A program made the translations under genes and the position numbers. From positions 49,755,600 to 49,819,599 of the forward strand of contig NC_082702.1 in the NCBI RefSeq assembly GCF_949987515.2: a DNA stretch of 64,000 nucleotides. Direction: 5' to 3'. The notes below the pieces were generated by a model. The model worked only from the letters and a program-made list of their open reading frames with translations. It did no database searches and was not told the origin of the DNA. Every line of letters begins with the position of its first letter. Within the stretch, counting starts at the first letter, position 1. Source of the DNA: Delphinus delphis. Its lineage: Eukaryota; Chordata; Mammalia; Artiodactyla; Delphinidae. Of this stretch, positions 11,640-24,340 are shown in pieces.

Positions 11640-13500
11640 GATACAATTGTGATTGTCTGTGTGCTTAAAGTTTCTCACTTTCTTCTTTCTTCCCTCTTTT
11701 GTTCGTTTGTTTTATTTTTATTTTTTTGGTTTGGCTCTGTCATTTTTTCTGTATCGTTTTCTTCATGATTTTCTTTATTTCTGTTCTTTTTTTGTAAAAA
11801 TTATACACACACACGATTTAAAGTCAGTCCTGTTTTTCTGTTAAGCTTTTATATGAAAAATGAAAGCAGTCCTGGACTTTGTTTCTTCATCTCTTACTCC
11901 TTTAGGGGCTTCCTTTGGTTTTTGTGTATATAGCTTTAAATAATCATACTTAAGCTGCTATTTCTAGATTGTCTCATTTTAGAGGTATCTGTGGCCTTTG
12001 CACTAAGAAAAAGAGAATATAGCTTTCATTCATTCTTATACTTCTGCCTTGAGGTCACCTTTTTTCCCCCCTTTGTCCTTTCACTAGAGTTCTATCATGA
12101 TTTTTAAGAAGACAGTTTAGTTTTTACGCTGTTAATGTATAAGTAAATATATTCACAGCTAACCCGTTAGCATACTAAGATTACTTTTTTGTTCTTGCAC
12201 AGTCTTTTATTTTCCCTGGAGTTCATACTAGTCATATTCTTCTTTGCTTAGTTTTTCATTTATCTGTCACTGATTTAGCCACAGACTTTCATCTGATTGT
12301 ATACATCTCTTTTCAAAATGTTTATAATGTAGCAAGCATTGTACTACTTTCATGTTTAAAAATATCTCTCTTAGAGTCTTTGGACCTTTTACAGTTTGGG
12401 CTGGTTGGCCTCAAAACCTGGTGCACAAGAATGCTTTACAAGTGTTCTACTCAGAGCTACCTTCACATCACATAACCTGGAAAGTCCATTCACCTCTGTC
12501 CTGAATTTGAGCTTCTGTTTAACATCTCCTGTTTTGGTTTGCTTATTGTTTTCTGGGTGCATATTCTCCAGTAGCTTTCTAGAAGAGGAGGATGGGATGT
12601 ACATATATATTTTTGGAACCTTGCTTGTTTGAAAATGTTTTTGTTCCTACCCTCAGTTTATTTGATTGTTTTTTTCTTCAGGGTTTTAAGATATTACTCA
12701 AGTGTTTTGTGGCTTTCAGAGTTGCTCTGGAGAACTCCAGTGCCATTTGATTTCTGATCTTTTCCATTCCTCTCTGCTTCTTTCTTGGAAGTGCTGCAGG
12801 AGGTGTATCTTCCACCCCTTGCTACTCTCCGCATACTCTCCGAAAAGGATGCTCTCTTTGTCCTCAGTTAAAACATGGAGTTAAAACTTTACGTGACATG
12901 CTGTGGTTTGAGTCTATCCTTATTACTTGTACTGAGCACTCTGTGACCTTTTCATGTCAAAATACATGTCCTTCAGTTCTCTGAAATTTTCTTTAAATAT
13001 TTCATTGGTGATTTTTCTCCCCTCATTTTTCCCCCTGGTTTCTTTTTAAAGAACTTTTGTTATTCAGATCTTGGACCTCCCAGACTTTTTCATAATTATT
13101 TTTCTCTTCTATATATTATTTTTGTCTTTGGTATTACTTTGTAGGGGAGTTCTTCTAAATTTTCCTTTGAGTTCTTCCTTTCTGCTGGCATATTTTAAAT
13201 TTCTAAACTTTTTTTTTTTGGTTTGTTTGGTTTTCCCAATATCTCCTTTTCTTTAATAGCATTGTATTCTTGTTTCAAGGATGAAATTGACTTTCTTTTC
13301 TTTCTGTTGTTAACAATAATTGTTTAGGTTTTCTCATCTCTGTATAACTTCTGCCTCGTCAAAATTGCATGTTTTGCTCACTGTTTTTGATGTTAAGGTC
13401 TTTCCCTTGATATCTGATCTGTGAATGTCTAGTTGTGTTTAACAGGACTCAAAAAGTTGTTGCCAACTCTTAGCATGTGAAAGAACAGATTAACTGTGGA
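11640..13500. other. T-rich tract, probable ancient repeat of unassigned family
   Basis: The + strand is strongly enriched in T over A, with runs of T separated by C/G words such as TTTTTGTTCCTACCC and CTTTAAATATTTCATTGG. The texture resembles old L1 sequence read antisense, but I cannot place landmarks. No ORF above 80 residues. Confidence 0.4.
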
Positions 13501-14581
13501 TTCCACTGAAGGGTGATTTAGCTGGACTGTTTACTGGGGAAAACCACTGTGTTTGAATCTTAAGATACTTCCTGTTGGTTGGTCAGATTGCCCAGAGAAG
13601 GATCTTCCAATACTCTGCTTGGGAAAGGTATAGCTCTGAGCCAAGTGAGGGAATAGGGCTGAGTCTCAGCATTCAGTACATAAGCATTTTCTTAATCTCT
13701 GTTTTTAGTATGGTTACTGTTCTCAACTATTTTCTCTTCAGAGAATGCACTTGTCTTTTTTCTGCCATTGGGAAATGGCAAAGCCCTGGCTGGGCTGCAG
13801 GGGGAGGGGTTCTGAGGCTGCACACACTTTGCAGACAGGTCCACCTTCACGCCTACTTCCAGAGGCACCAGCTTCCACGAGCTTCTGAGCCTTTGGTGGT
13901 TCTCTGATGTGAATTGGGTTATTTCTTGGCTGTCCCCATTGCTGGCTTAAGACTCAGCTTTCTTGAGTCTGTTAAGTCCCTTACTGTTGTCCGTCTGCTT
14001 CCCAGCATCCAAGTTTTTGTGCTTTTTGTTTTTATTTTGATATTGAATGCTATTGATATCGAATGCATTTGCACCCAAGGGGTAACACCATCGCTTCCTG
14101 AAGTTGTAGGTTTGAATTGATAACTGAAAACAAGTCGCCAGGTGGCCCTCGATCCATTGCCATTCTGCCATCAACATGGACGTGTCAAAGCCTCAGGGGA
14201 GCAATTCCTTTGAGTATCGAGCCAGGGTGAGCCCTTTTGTGCTGCAGGATCTCAGTTCATGAAACTGAAGCATCTTCTTGGAGCTACAAATTCATCGTGG
14301 AGCGGGGGCTTGCAGATGGCCAGAAAGGTGTTTTGGCACAAACAAGAAACCTTCTCAGAACTGCCCAGTGTTCAGGATCCCTTTGACATAAATTATGGCC
14401 ATGTTGTAGGCCAAGCAACCCCCCCACTGTCCAGTTGTCTGGTTTTTGCTGTTTCCTTTTCAACTTGAGCCTCATGTGCCAACAGAGGGATGCCAGGAGT
14501 GTGACATGGCACCGTGACCCTGCCTGCCATCTGGGTGTCCTCTGTGTGCCCTCAGGAGCACCCTCAATGTGGAGGGTCTTC

Positions 14582-14617
<36 letters not shown>

Positions 14618-16170
14618 TGAACTTTCATCAAGTTGCCTGTCACCCACGGTGCTGTGTTGATTGAGTAAACTAATTCATAGTCCACAGCCACTTGCTTCTA
14701 GGCCAATTAAGCAGTCGGTATACAGCGGTTCTCATTTTTCTCAACCTTCCATTTCCATATTTTCAATCAGTCACTGACGGCCAGCTGTCAACAGCACCAT
14801 TTTTGGTGGGACCTGATGATGTATATCCCTTGTTTCTAGATTCCTCGCATCTTGTGGTGTAAAACGCTGCTCTGAGCAGGTGTTAATGCATTTGGGTGCA
14901 GCCCCCTTGAGCCTTCAGAATGGCGGGTCTGGTGCAGATGCTGAAAGGAGATGCATCTTTAAAAGGACAGGACGTGGAATCATGGTTCTGTGGACACTGT
15001 TTCAGTGTATTTGTGTCTGGATATGCACCCAGCAACAGGCCAGTTTAATGGCCATTTCGTCAGGATGTGACCTTTGACTCCAGAAGTTTGGGAACAGAAA
15101 AGGCCTTTGTCTCCTTGGTAGGCATAGTAATGGATAAAGGAGGAATTTGTTGTAAATTATTCGTCATTAGGCTGCTTTAATATTGGTATGACACTCCAGT
15201 TTTGGCTTTGAAAAGTTTCCCTTTTGCCTAGAATGATGATGGTGATGGTGGCGATGACGGCTACATTGACAGCGGAAGTGCTGGTTTGAGCGCACAGGTC
15301 TCAATCTGGCTCCATCATTTCTTTTCTTTCACCACCTTCTTCACTTACGTTTTTCTCTCCCTTATGCCTGCTTCTTCCATCCAGGTCACCCCACCTTTTT
15401 GTTTTTCCCCACCATGAAGAAATTTTCCAGAACTCCATCATTTCTCTTCTCTGCCACCATCAAGCGTACCGCCCTAAGGGCAGAGGGAGAAGGTGTGTCG
15501 TTAATGCATTTCACCAGACTGAACAGACTCCCTGGCCAGGTGCAGGGTGGGGACTGGCTTGTATTGGTGAATGAATGTCAGCATTTTGACAGAACGATGA
15601 ACAAATATGCCGGGCTCAGAGGACTTCCGGCAGTGCACCTTTCTTGGTGGTCTTCTAGGTGATGGGACTCACCACTTAATTTCTCTAAAATCTGCATTTA
15701 TTAAATCTGTATTTTCTTATGGAAAAGGGACTTGCTTGAAGAAATGTGATGTATAAGTCTAACTCATAAGATCTGTTTTCAAGTAATTTCCAGCGAGGAA
15801 GATTGGATTACAAAATGAACCTGTTCTCCTATGTTTCTGCTTAGATGACTGAATCTTAACTGGGCTCTAAATGAACACAGAAACTGTCATTCACCTGACT
15901 CGTCTGTTGCCTTTTAATAGGCATCACTGCTTGTGATTCTGTCATCGAAACGGCGTGGAGGGGACCTCACTTGTAATGAGTAGCTCTGCGCTGGGCACTT
16001 ACCTGCTCCTTGCACACACGTCTCATCTAAAAAGCAGTAATTGAGTGAAAAGCATTCCCATCCCACCTTCCCAACTCACTTGGTGTTTGGATGTGATAAA
16101 GCTTTACTTTCCCGTACTTTTTTTGTATCGAAAGTGGATAAAAGCAGTTCAGATTCCAGCTAATGTCAGC
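13501..16170. other. WWOX: Single-copy intronic DNA
   Basis: Contains (GT)15 at 14586 and a short ATG/GTG-rich stretch at 15235-15262. The longest ORF, 135 residues on the minus strand at 14284-14691, reads through the GT repeat as Thr-His and is not a gene. Confidence 0.6.
14586..14615. repeat. (GT)15 microsatellite
   Basis: Thirty bases of uninterrupted GT between CTTTA and CCTGAAC. Confidence 0.97.
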
Positions 16171-16190
16171 GCCCCCCCCGCCCCCCCCCA
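16171..16190. repeat. C-rich homopolymer runs
   Basis: Two runs of eight or nine C separated by a single G, ending in ACC. Potential sequencing-length uncertainty. Confidence 0.9.
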
Positions 16191-16229
16191 CCAAGAAAAC
16201 TTCTTAAGACCTCTGAAAAAGTTTATTTG

Positions 16230-16485
16230 ATGACTGCAGATGCTAGAGTCAGACTGCTTGTGTTCCCACCTTGACCCTGTCACTTCCCGGCTGTGGGAAT
16301 TCTGGAAAGTGACTTAACTTCTCTGAGCTCCGGTTTCAGAGCTTGTGGAAAAGGGCATTAGTAATAGTTCTGCTTCATCTGGTGGCGTGTGGAAACTATA
16401 TGGTGTAATGCACCTGAAGGACCTAGGAGACTGTCTGACAGGTAGTTTGCCCCATAAAAGTTTATTATTACCGTTACTGCTCATA
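16230..16485 (+). mobile_element. MIR, near full length
   Basis: CTAGAGTCAGACTGCTTGTG, GTGACTTAACTTCTCTGAGC, AAAGGGCATTAGTAATAG and TGTAATGCACCTGAAGG are in forward MIR order, ending in CATAAAAGTTTATTATTACC. Confidence 0.82.
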
Positions 16486-16529
16486 TTACTATCATATCAG
16501 CCAACCAGTTGAAAAGCAGCGAGTCGGAG

Positions 16530-16725
16530 TGTAGAGTGTTGACCTCAGAGCCGCAGAAATTCTGTGTAATCTCAAGCAAGCCAACCTCTCTCCACTGTAA
16601 AATAGGGGATTTTCACCCTCTTTTATAGGATTGTTAGAGTCAAATGAGGTAACGTGTGGGAAGTGCCTTATACGATTGGTGACATGGGTAGACACTCAGG
16701 AAAGGTGGCCATTAATAATGTTCTC
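16530..16725 (+). mobile_element. MIR
   Basis: AATCTCAAGCAAGCCAACC, CACTGTAAAATAGGGGATT, TTATAGGATTGTTAGAGTC and TAGACACTCAGGAAAGG follow forward MIR. It is a separate copy about 50 bp after the previous one. Confidence 0.75.
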
Positions 16726-16831
16726 GTTCATCCTGAAAGCAGAATGGGCTGTTGGATGTCACTTTGGTAATTTTTAAAGGAAAAAGATGAGGCATTTCAC
16801 ATGTGCCTTTTGCTCTCTTGCTTGGTTTGGT

Positions 16832-17590
16832 TTGATCAACTTCGTTGAGGTATAATTTATGTACAGTAAACTGCATCCATTTAAGATATACAGTTTAATG
16901 AGTTTTGACAGATGCACATACCCATGAAACCACCACTGCAATGAAGAAACATTTCCATCCCCCTGCGAAGATTTCTTAACGTTCTTTTTGCAACTCATGA
17001 CACTTTGCAGTCCAGCCCGCCCTGGCCCTAGGAAACCACTGGTCTGTTTTCTGTCACTGTTGATTCATTTGCATTTCCTAGAATTGCCTAGAAGTGAAAT
17101 CAGACAGTATATATCTTGCATCTGGCTTCTTTTGCTCAACATTCTGAGTGTGCGATTCACCTATGCCATTGTGTTTATTGGTGGCTCATTCCTTTTCACT
17201 GCTGAGTAGTATTCCCCTGTGCTGCTCCATTGCATTTTGTTGATATGATTACCTGCTGCTATACGTTTGGGTTGTTTCCAGAGCAAAGCTGTTGTGAAAG
17301 GGTGTGCATGTGAATCCAGCTGCTGTGAATATTCACCATACATCTTTGTGTGGCCATAAGTCTTCGGCTGTCTTGGGACAATACCCTGCAGTAGAATGAG
17401 TTGGTGAGTAGTTGGACTGTGTTTAACATTGTAGAGGCTGATGGGCATTTCTCCAGAGTGGGTGGATCATTTTACATTCTCTGCTGACTTTAATTGTGCT
17501 CCATCCTCAGTAATGCTTGCTGTTGGCAGTCTTTTAAATGTTCTATTTGGGTGTGTGGTGGGATCTTATTGTGGTTTTATTTTATTTTGT
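16832..17590 (-). mobile_element. L1M 3' fragment, antisense
   Basis: The reverse-strand order of an old L1 3' end is clear: TTGAGGTATAATTTATGTAC, GAGTTTTGACAGATGCACA, CTAGGAAACCACTGGTCTG, TGCTGAGTAGTATTCCCCTG, GGGTTGTTTCCAGAGC, GATGGGCATTTCTCCAG and TGGGATCTTATTGTGG. It is about 760 bp with no ORF. Confidence 0.85.
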
Positions 17591-17669
17591 AAAATAAATG
17601 ACTGGTGATGACTCATGAAAATGAGTCAAAGTAGGCTTACGGGCCATACCTTTTTTTCCCCTCCTTTTT

Positions 17670-18010
17670 TCGTGACGGCAACAACTGTATTGAGATACAA
17701 TTCACATACCATACAGTTCACCCATTTAATGGTTTTTAATATATTCACAGAGTTGTGCAGTCATTTCTACAATCAAGCCATGTCTTCCAACACTTGTGTT
17801 TTTACTCACTCCCATCCACCCCACCACTTGCTCCATTTTCTTCTTCTATCATTTAAATTCACTGTCCCCTACAAATCCATTTTTGACCCTTTGTCTTTGC
17901 CTGTATTCTTTCCCCTGGAGATCATACGCACTCCCCAAATTTCAGCCATCAGTCTGACGCCCATATCTTTATGTCCGTTTGTGAGCATCTGTGCCTAGTT
18001 TATTAGTTCC
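17670..18010 (-). mobile_element. L1M 3' fragment, antisense
   Basis: ATTGAGATACAATTCACATA, CCATACAGTTCACCCATTTA and ATATTCACAGAGTTGTGCAG are the typical start of a reverse-strand L1M 3' end. The right half (CCACCACTTGCTCC onward) fades into unrecognisable sequence. Confidence 0.72.
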
Positions 18011-19260
18011 AGATTATTCAGAACCATATATATCTTTTGCAGGGGACGTTCAACCAGCCATAAAGTCATCTTGTCACCTCCCCCCACAGTAACCCCCCTC
18101 CCCCATACACACATCATCACATCATCCTTGCCCGTACCTCTTCTCACCTCCTACGTGTTCATCAGCTGCCTGGGATTTATACATCTTTGTATCCTTCTTG
18201 GTACCATGCCTAAGTAGACCATGGGCAAATAGTCATCCAGTGAATAAAGGGACTTGTATTCTCCAGATGGCCTGAGAATGTGCTTCACTTTTATCTTCCT
18301 TGGAAATTAATTGCATTACTCTCTTATTAAAAGTTGAGGAAAATAATTCATGCTGAAATTCCTGAGGCTCCTAAACAGGTGCCCTGGCAATTTCTGATGA
18401 TAATTTTGGAACTATTTGTAACCTTTGGCCTTTTTTCCTATCTCTAGTTAAAGCTTTTCTGGAAGGAATTCAACTTCCGCTTTTTCTTAATGTTCCTTAA
18501 ATGTTGTACATATCTTACAAGCAGATTCCCCATAGAACATATGGATTATGGCCTCATTCCATTTAACAGTATGAAGGCTTACCTGAAAGGACAAGAATAA
18601 GCCTCTCTTAAAATCATGTCCAAGTTCTAAAGGAACATAAAACTTTCTCTTTGAAAAGTACACCTGTCTGATTTCATCCCCTAACCTACAAAGCTCAAGT
18701 CTAATTCTTGTATTACTGCTCGGCATTGGAAACAAAGCCGAAGCCCTTAGGTCTAGAGACCACTTGCAAGTACCTTCTTCATAGCTCTGTTTCGTCTTAG
18801 CACGGCACAAGCCCCACAGAGATCTCATGTCCTCTGACCGTAGGAGAGAGGAGAGTCAGTAGAGAAGCTGGAATCAGAAAGGTTCACTGTAACCAGAGCA
18901 GCCTCTGTAATGCCATCCTAAAAGAAAGCCCAGGAGGTGGGGGAGGAGGACAGGTTGTTGGCAATTGGACGGGAATAGGAGAAGGGTTCTGGAGGCAGGG
19001 AGGTAAATTAATCCAGAGATGTGTTGGTGTCTAGATTGGAGAATTGAGAAAGAGGGTCAGGTATATAACCTAAATGTAAGAGCAAAAGAAAGGTTTGTGT
19101 CTGGTGTGTGTGTGTTGGGGCGGCGGGGGTGTGGGGGTGGTGGTGATGGGTTAATGGGGCAATAGAGGGTCAGAAATGAGAGAAACCATGAGAAGAAGAT
19201 ACCCCAGCAGGAGAGAAAAGAGGAAGGCCAGACCTGGGACACCATGTATGTTGAGGTTGG
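18011..19260. other. WWOX: Single-copy intronic DNA
   Basis: No repeat recognised, apart from a G-rich run (GGGGCGGCGGGGGTGTGG) near 19117. Confidence 0.6.
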
Positions 19261-20037
19261 TGTATGAGTTTCCTCTGGTGGTTGTAGCAAAATACCACAG
19301 TCTGGCTGGCGTGAGCAACAGAAATTTATTTTTCCTGGAGGTTGGAAGTCCAAGATGAAGGTATCAGCAGGTTTCGTTTCTTCTGAGGCCTCTCTGCTTG
19401 GCTTGCAGGCGGCCACCTTCCTGCCATGTCCTCACACGGTCTTTCCTTTGTGTGTACATCTCTGGCATCTCTTTTTGTGTCCAAATTGCTCTTTTAAAAG
19501 AATGCAGTCAGTTTGGATTAGGGCCCATGCTTGTGGCCTAATTTTACCTTAATCACCTCTTTTTAAAAAATTTTTATTGGAGTACAGTTGCTTTACAATG
19601 TTGTGTTAGTTTCTACTGTGCAGCGAAGTGAATCAGCTATACATATACATATATCCCCTCTTTTTTGGATTTCCTTCCCATTTAGGTCACCACAGAGCAT
19701 TGTGTAGAGTTCCCTGTGCTGTACAGTAGGTTCTCATTAGTTATCTAGTTTATACATAGTCTCAATAGTGTATGTGTGTCAATCCCCATCTCCCAATCCA
19801 TCCCACCCTCCTTCCCCGCTTGGTATCCATACGTTTGTTCTCTACGTGTGTGTCTCTGTTTCTGCCTTGCAGATAAGATATCTGTACCGTTTGTCTAGAT
19901 TCCACATATATGTGTTACTGTTCGATACCTTAATCACCTCTGGAAAGGCCTTACCTCCAAATACGTCACATTCTGAGGTCCTGGGGGCTAGGCCTTCAGC
20001 ATATGAATTTTAGGGGGACACAGCTGAGCCCCTGATG
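19261..20037 (-). mobile_element. MaLR (MLT1-like) solo LTR, split by an L1
   Basis: Read backwards, the sequence follows an MLT1-type LTR. The 3' end is TGTATGAGTTTCCTCTGG with AACAGAAATTTATT just inside, and the 5' end is seen as CATATGAATTTTAGGGGGAC. Without the L1 at 19561-19926 and its duplicated target, about 395 bp remains, close to full LTR length. No internal retroviral sequence or second LTR was seen, so it is a solo LTR. Subfamily is tentative. Confidence 0.85.
19561..19926 (-). mobile_element. L1 3' end, young artiodactyl type, 5'-truncated
   Basis: This reads as the reverse complement of an artiodactyl L1 3' end, with TTTTTATTGGAGTACAG next to a T-rich start and CAGCTATACATATACATATA further in. 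An exact 15-bp duplication ACCTTAATCACCTCT flanks it at 19546-19560 and 19927-19941. The target lies inside a MaLR LTR whose two halves join cleanly when the L1 and one repeat are removed. At about 370 bp it has no ORF. Confidence 0.94.
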
Positions 20038-20984
20038 GCCGGGGATGAGGCTATAACAGATGCCACTGCCTGGCATTTACATGGGGCTATGATGGTTGTC
20101 AGCAGGCATCTCTATTCCTACCTCACCGACTCCCGCCCTGAAGAGGTCACGGTCAGCTGGTCATGTGATCACACGGCACTGACGGTCCTGTGATGTCACC
20201 CAGTGCTCCGCAGGCCGCCGTCGTAGTCTTGCCTGACTGATCCTGCCCCCCTTTTAGCCCTGGCGTGGCATCAGCCCCAGCGGTGCCCACTCATGACATT
20301 TCTTCACCCTTCACAGATTTTCCCTCAGACAAACCAAAGATGCAGTTGTTTCTGTGCTTGAAAATACGCATGGTGTGCGGCTGCCGTGGGTGAAACGGTA
20401 ACGCTTCGGGGTGACGAGTACAGTGTAGAAATAATTCCGGTAAGCCCAGTAATCGGAAAACAATGAATCCCAAGTTTGAGCTATATTGATTTTTTAAAAA
20501 TCAGGCTCAGCTTGACATGTGCTTGTTGTTTTGAGCAGAAATACTGTTTATACGTAGAATGTATTCAGCTATAAAAGATTAAATTATCAATTCAACTCTT
20601 GATTTAAATTCTATAGAAGAAAAGAGTCTTGCAATTAAGATAGTGGCAGGTCTGCTTTTCTTGATATTTTAAAGGGAAAAATATAAAAATCATTTTTCAG
20701 ACATGACTTAAGAGTAGTTCAGATGCAAAGCATGAAAACATTGTTACATCTACCTTTGTTACAGTCAACTTTTAAAACTCATGGCGGTTCAGGAGTACTT
20801 GGGCTCTGGCAACACCAGTCTCCTGTAGTAAATGTGAAGACTTTTCCAGTTATTTCATACTTTGTTCGATTCTTTTCAAAGGTCTGTTTTCTTCCAATAT
20901 TGCCTAACGTTTATTTCCAAAACATTTACCTTATTGTCATTAATTCATATTTTTAGCTGTTTAAGACTTTGATTTCTTACAGTA
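20038..20984. other. WWOX: Single-copy intronic DNA
   Basis: 20100-20420 is moderately GC-rich with TGATGTCACC and GTGACGAG words that resemble CRE half-sites. No exon found. Confidence 0.55.
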
Positions 20985-21360
20985 CAAAGTAACAGATATG
21001 AAGTTTAAATATGTGTATATCTTTATAATATACTCTTTATTTACAGCCTAAAAAAAAAAAAATCAGGGCTCAGTCTCATTGTCCAGAAATAATCCCTGTT
21101 AACATTTTGGTCTGCGTCAAGGAAGCGAGTTTGTTACTCTTCTGTATGTTATATAAATACCATATAATATATATGCCCACTTATACACATTTTTAAGCCA
21201 GACAAGATTGTGCTGTGTATTCTTTTCCGTAGCCTGCTTTTTATTGAACATAATGATAAATTGTAACCATTTTCCCATGCTCATAAATTTTCTTCTCGAC
21301 ATGATCCTCAGTGGCTAGGCAGTATTCTCTCATGTGTATATACCGTATTTTTCACATTCA
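20985..21360 (-). mobile_element. L1ME-like fragment, antisense
   Basis: AATAATCCCTGTTAACATTT, GTTATATAAATACCATATAA, CCGTAGCCTGCTTTTTATTG and ACCATTTTCCCATGCTCAT match the reverse strand of old L1ME-type 3' ends. An A-run at 21050-21062 interrupts it. Confidence 0.65.
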
Positions 21361-21464
21361 ATAATCTTGTTAGAATCCCAGCAGCCGCCTGATACGTTGC
21401 CATCCCTTGTGATGTTTGTCCTAAATAATTTGTTACCAAGAAATCGTCAAGTACAGATGTTTGC

Positions 21465-21695
21465 GCATTATTTTTCAAGCCACTATACTGAGATATAATC
21501 CACCCACCGTAGCCTTCATCCATTTAAAATGCACAGTTCAGTTTTTGGAGGAACCTCCATACTGTTCTCCACAGTGGCTGCACCAATTGACATTCTCACC
21601 AACAGTGCAGGAGGGCTCCCTTTTCTCCACATCCTCTCCAACACTTGTTATCTGTAGACCTTTTCGTGATGGCTCTTCTGGCAGTATCACTTGTT
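21465..21695 (-). mobile_element. L1M fragment, antisense, internally deleted
   Basis: ACTGAGATATAATCCACCCA and TAAAATGCACAGTTCAGTTT represent the L1 end, then the text jumps to ACTGTTCTCCACAGTGGCTG, CACCAACAGTGCAGGAGGG and CCAACACTTGTTATCTG, which normally lie several hundred bases further in. The jump at about 21542 indicates an internal deletion. Confidence 0.75.
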
Positions 21696-21696
21696 G

Positions 21697-21925
21697 GTTA
21701 GAGGCCAGGCTTGGTAGAGGCACTGCCTCACGTCACGTCCCGATTCTGCTCCTTTTACTAGTAGGGTCATCTCACTTAATCGTCCTGTGCTTTAGTTTGC
21801 TCATCTGTCAAATGGGGGTAATAATCTTACTATTCTTACAGAGACATTGTGAGGACTGAATAAGTAGAGTGCTTGGAACAAGTTCCTTGTATTACTAAAC
21901 TTTTAGTAAATGTTATCTTTATAAT
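21697..21925 (+). mobile_element. MIR, near full length
   Basis: CATCTCACTTAATCGTCC, TTGCTCATCTGTCAAATGG, CATTGTGAGGACTGAATAAG and CTTTTAGTAAATGTTATC match forward MIR. It directly follows an L1 fragment. Confidence 0.82.
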
Positions 21926-23831
21926 TAATGATGATTACTATTAGTAGTACATTATTAATATTAATTAGTAGTAGTATTTGGTGTTATTAATTCTAAATTA
22001 CCATTAGTAACTAAATTACTAAGTACTATTAATAATTAAAATATTATTTAACATGATTCTAATAATGAAGCTTGAGTAGTTGTAGTAGTTACACTATTAT
22101 TATTAGCAGAACCACCATCCTCTCCCTCTTCGTCTCTCACATCTGTATTGCTGCTGCAGGGAAAATGTTGAGTATGTTCAAGAGAGAAACCCATGAAATA
22201 ATAGAGGGGAGGGTTCACACACAGTGAAAGGACTGTTTAAAGTTTTAACACAGGAAGCGGAGGGTTTGCATTTTCCAGAATGATACTCTGTGGAAAATGA
22301 GTTCTGAGATTGGATACGCTGGGGCAAAATTACAGAGAGCCAAGTTAAGGCCACTGCTTTACCACACGACTTCTTGGAACTTCTGATTTTCCTAATAAAC
22401 CCACGCCTCTCTGAAGTGGGGGAATTCTTTACAGTTTCTCAGATCACTGTTTTTTTCAGTGGGGGCACGATGGGGAGGCACCTGTTAACCCTCTTCTGGC
22501 CGGTGGCGTATGGATGAGACATAACTGGGGTGGAACATCTGGTGTGATAATGATACTGTAATTGTCTATAGTATGAAAAGATGCTACATCTTGAGGAGCA
22601 AATGATGACTGAGAAGTTGCTGACGCTCAGAATTGCCTCCCATCCCGCGTCCTGGGTGCCCTTCCCTCATCCTCAGTAACCTGCGTAACGGTTTCAAGTT
22701 ACGAGTCACGCTTTGAAAACAGAAGGCTGAACTGAGGCTCATGGGGACCCTGAGATTTTTTCCTTCTTTATTCTCTTCTCCGGTTATTGAGACTGTCGGG
22801 CTGCTTGAAGAGATTTCTGCTGAATTTACTTGTTTCCATGTGGGGAACCTAAGACATTTTCCCCACGAAACCCTGGAGGCCGAGGCAGCAGTTGAGCTGA
22901 TGCTCTCCACTCACAAGTGTTCGTTTTAGGTTTGTAAATGGTCTGAAGTGGGCCTTCAGGCCTTTGAGTGCACCATCTAAGTGTTAGAGACAAGCATTTT
23001 ATCACCCCAAGGTTGCCACTGAGAGGATGCCCGTACCCAGGGAAGGCTTGAGCAGGAGTGGTTCACATCCCAACAAAGATCGCCCCCAGATCACAGCACA
23101 GAGAGGTGGTATCACAGTCCCCATAAACCACTCCTTTAGACCTCTTTACATGTTTGTGCCACTGGAGCTTGGGAAAGAGCAGGAATAATTCTGCAGAGGC
23201 AAATCCACATTCATTGTCAAGCAGTTGTGGAAATGTAAGAAGCCGCAGGAGGCCTGACTGCGTGGGTTTAAGCAAAACTGTGGCCATAAACTGGGCCTGG
23301 CTGAAGGGTGGAGGCAGGGAAGGGGCGGGACATCATAGAATCTATTAGGTGAGGCCCGAGCGCGGGTCTGTTTCAAGAATGAAGAACCAGGAATGTTTCA
23401 GGAAGCATCCTGCTTCTGTTTCTGCTCAAAATATTTAACAGCCGTTTATGACATGGGTCCTGACTCATGGATTGGAAGAGAGGCTGGCTCTAAACTGTAC
23501 CTACCTGGTGGATTTAGCCCTGCTTATCTGTGCATGTCTTCTTTGTTTGTCTGTTTTGGTTTTTAATCTCTTAGACCAAGGGTTCGCAACTCAAATATCT
23601 GATAGCATCATTTCCTCATCCGCCACAGCACTGGCTTCGGGGAGACAGTAGAGAGTGGTGGAGATTGTGGCAAACGGGAGGGGCCGTGTCAAGGGCAGCT
23701 GCAGCTCAGCCTACCTGGTCGTCACAGCGTGAACCTGCGGGCCGGGCGTTGGCCTCGCTCTTGATTTTTCCAGAGGAGCCAGAAATTTGGGTTTACACGG
23801 TGAAGTCTCCCATTAAAAATGTTACGTAACC
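21926..23831. other. WWOX: Intronic DNA with an ATT/TAGT-rich start
   Basis: 21926-22110 is a degenerate ATTA/TAGTAG-rich simple sequence that grows out of the MIR tail. The rest shows no recognisable element. Confidence 0.55.
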
Positions 23832-24340
23832 CTGTTCCCTTCCTATTTCCGCTAAGCCAGAATCTCACAAGCTGAGTGGCTTAAAAAAACACAGAGTTAA
23901 TAAATAACTTAACAGCTCTGGAGTCAGATGTCAGAAATGGGTCTCGGTGGGCTAAACCCACTGCGTGGATGGGGCCGCGTTCCTTTCCGGAGGCTCCCGG
24001 GGAGAATCCATTTCCTTTTCTAGCTTCTAGAGGCCGCCCACACTGTTTGCATCTTGGCCCCTTCCTCTGTGTTCAAAGTCAGCAGTGGCTGGTCACTTCC
24101 TTCAAACTGCTGCCTCTCCAGTTCTCTGTCTTCTGCCTCTTTCTACTTTTAAGGATCCTGTGTTTATGCCGGGCCCACCCTGATATCCAGGATGATCTCC
24201 CTGTTGTAAGGTCAGCTCATTAGCAACGTTGATTTCATCTGCAGCCTTTATACCCCGTTGCCATGTATGCTGCTGTAGTCACGGGTTCCAGGGAGTAGGA
24301 CATGGACATCTTTGGTGGGTGGGGGCGTTATTCTGCCTAG
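23832..24340 (-). mobile_element. MaLR (MLT1-like) LTR, antisense
   Basis: Landmarks in order are GCTGAGTGGCTTAAA, GGAGAATCCATTTCC, AGCTTCTAGAGGCCGCC, GGGCCCACCCTGATATCCAG, TAGCAACGTTGATTTCATC and GGACATGGACATCTTTGG. These follow the reverse complement of a MaLR LTR with TT to TG level divergence. No internal region is attached. Ends are approximate. Confidence 0.78.
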
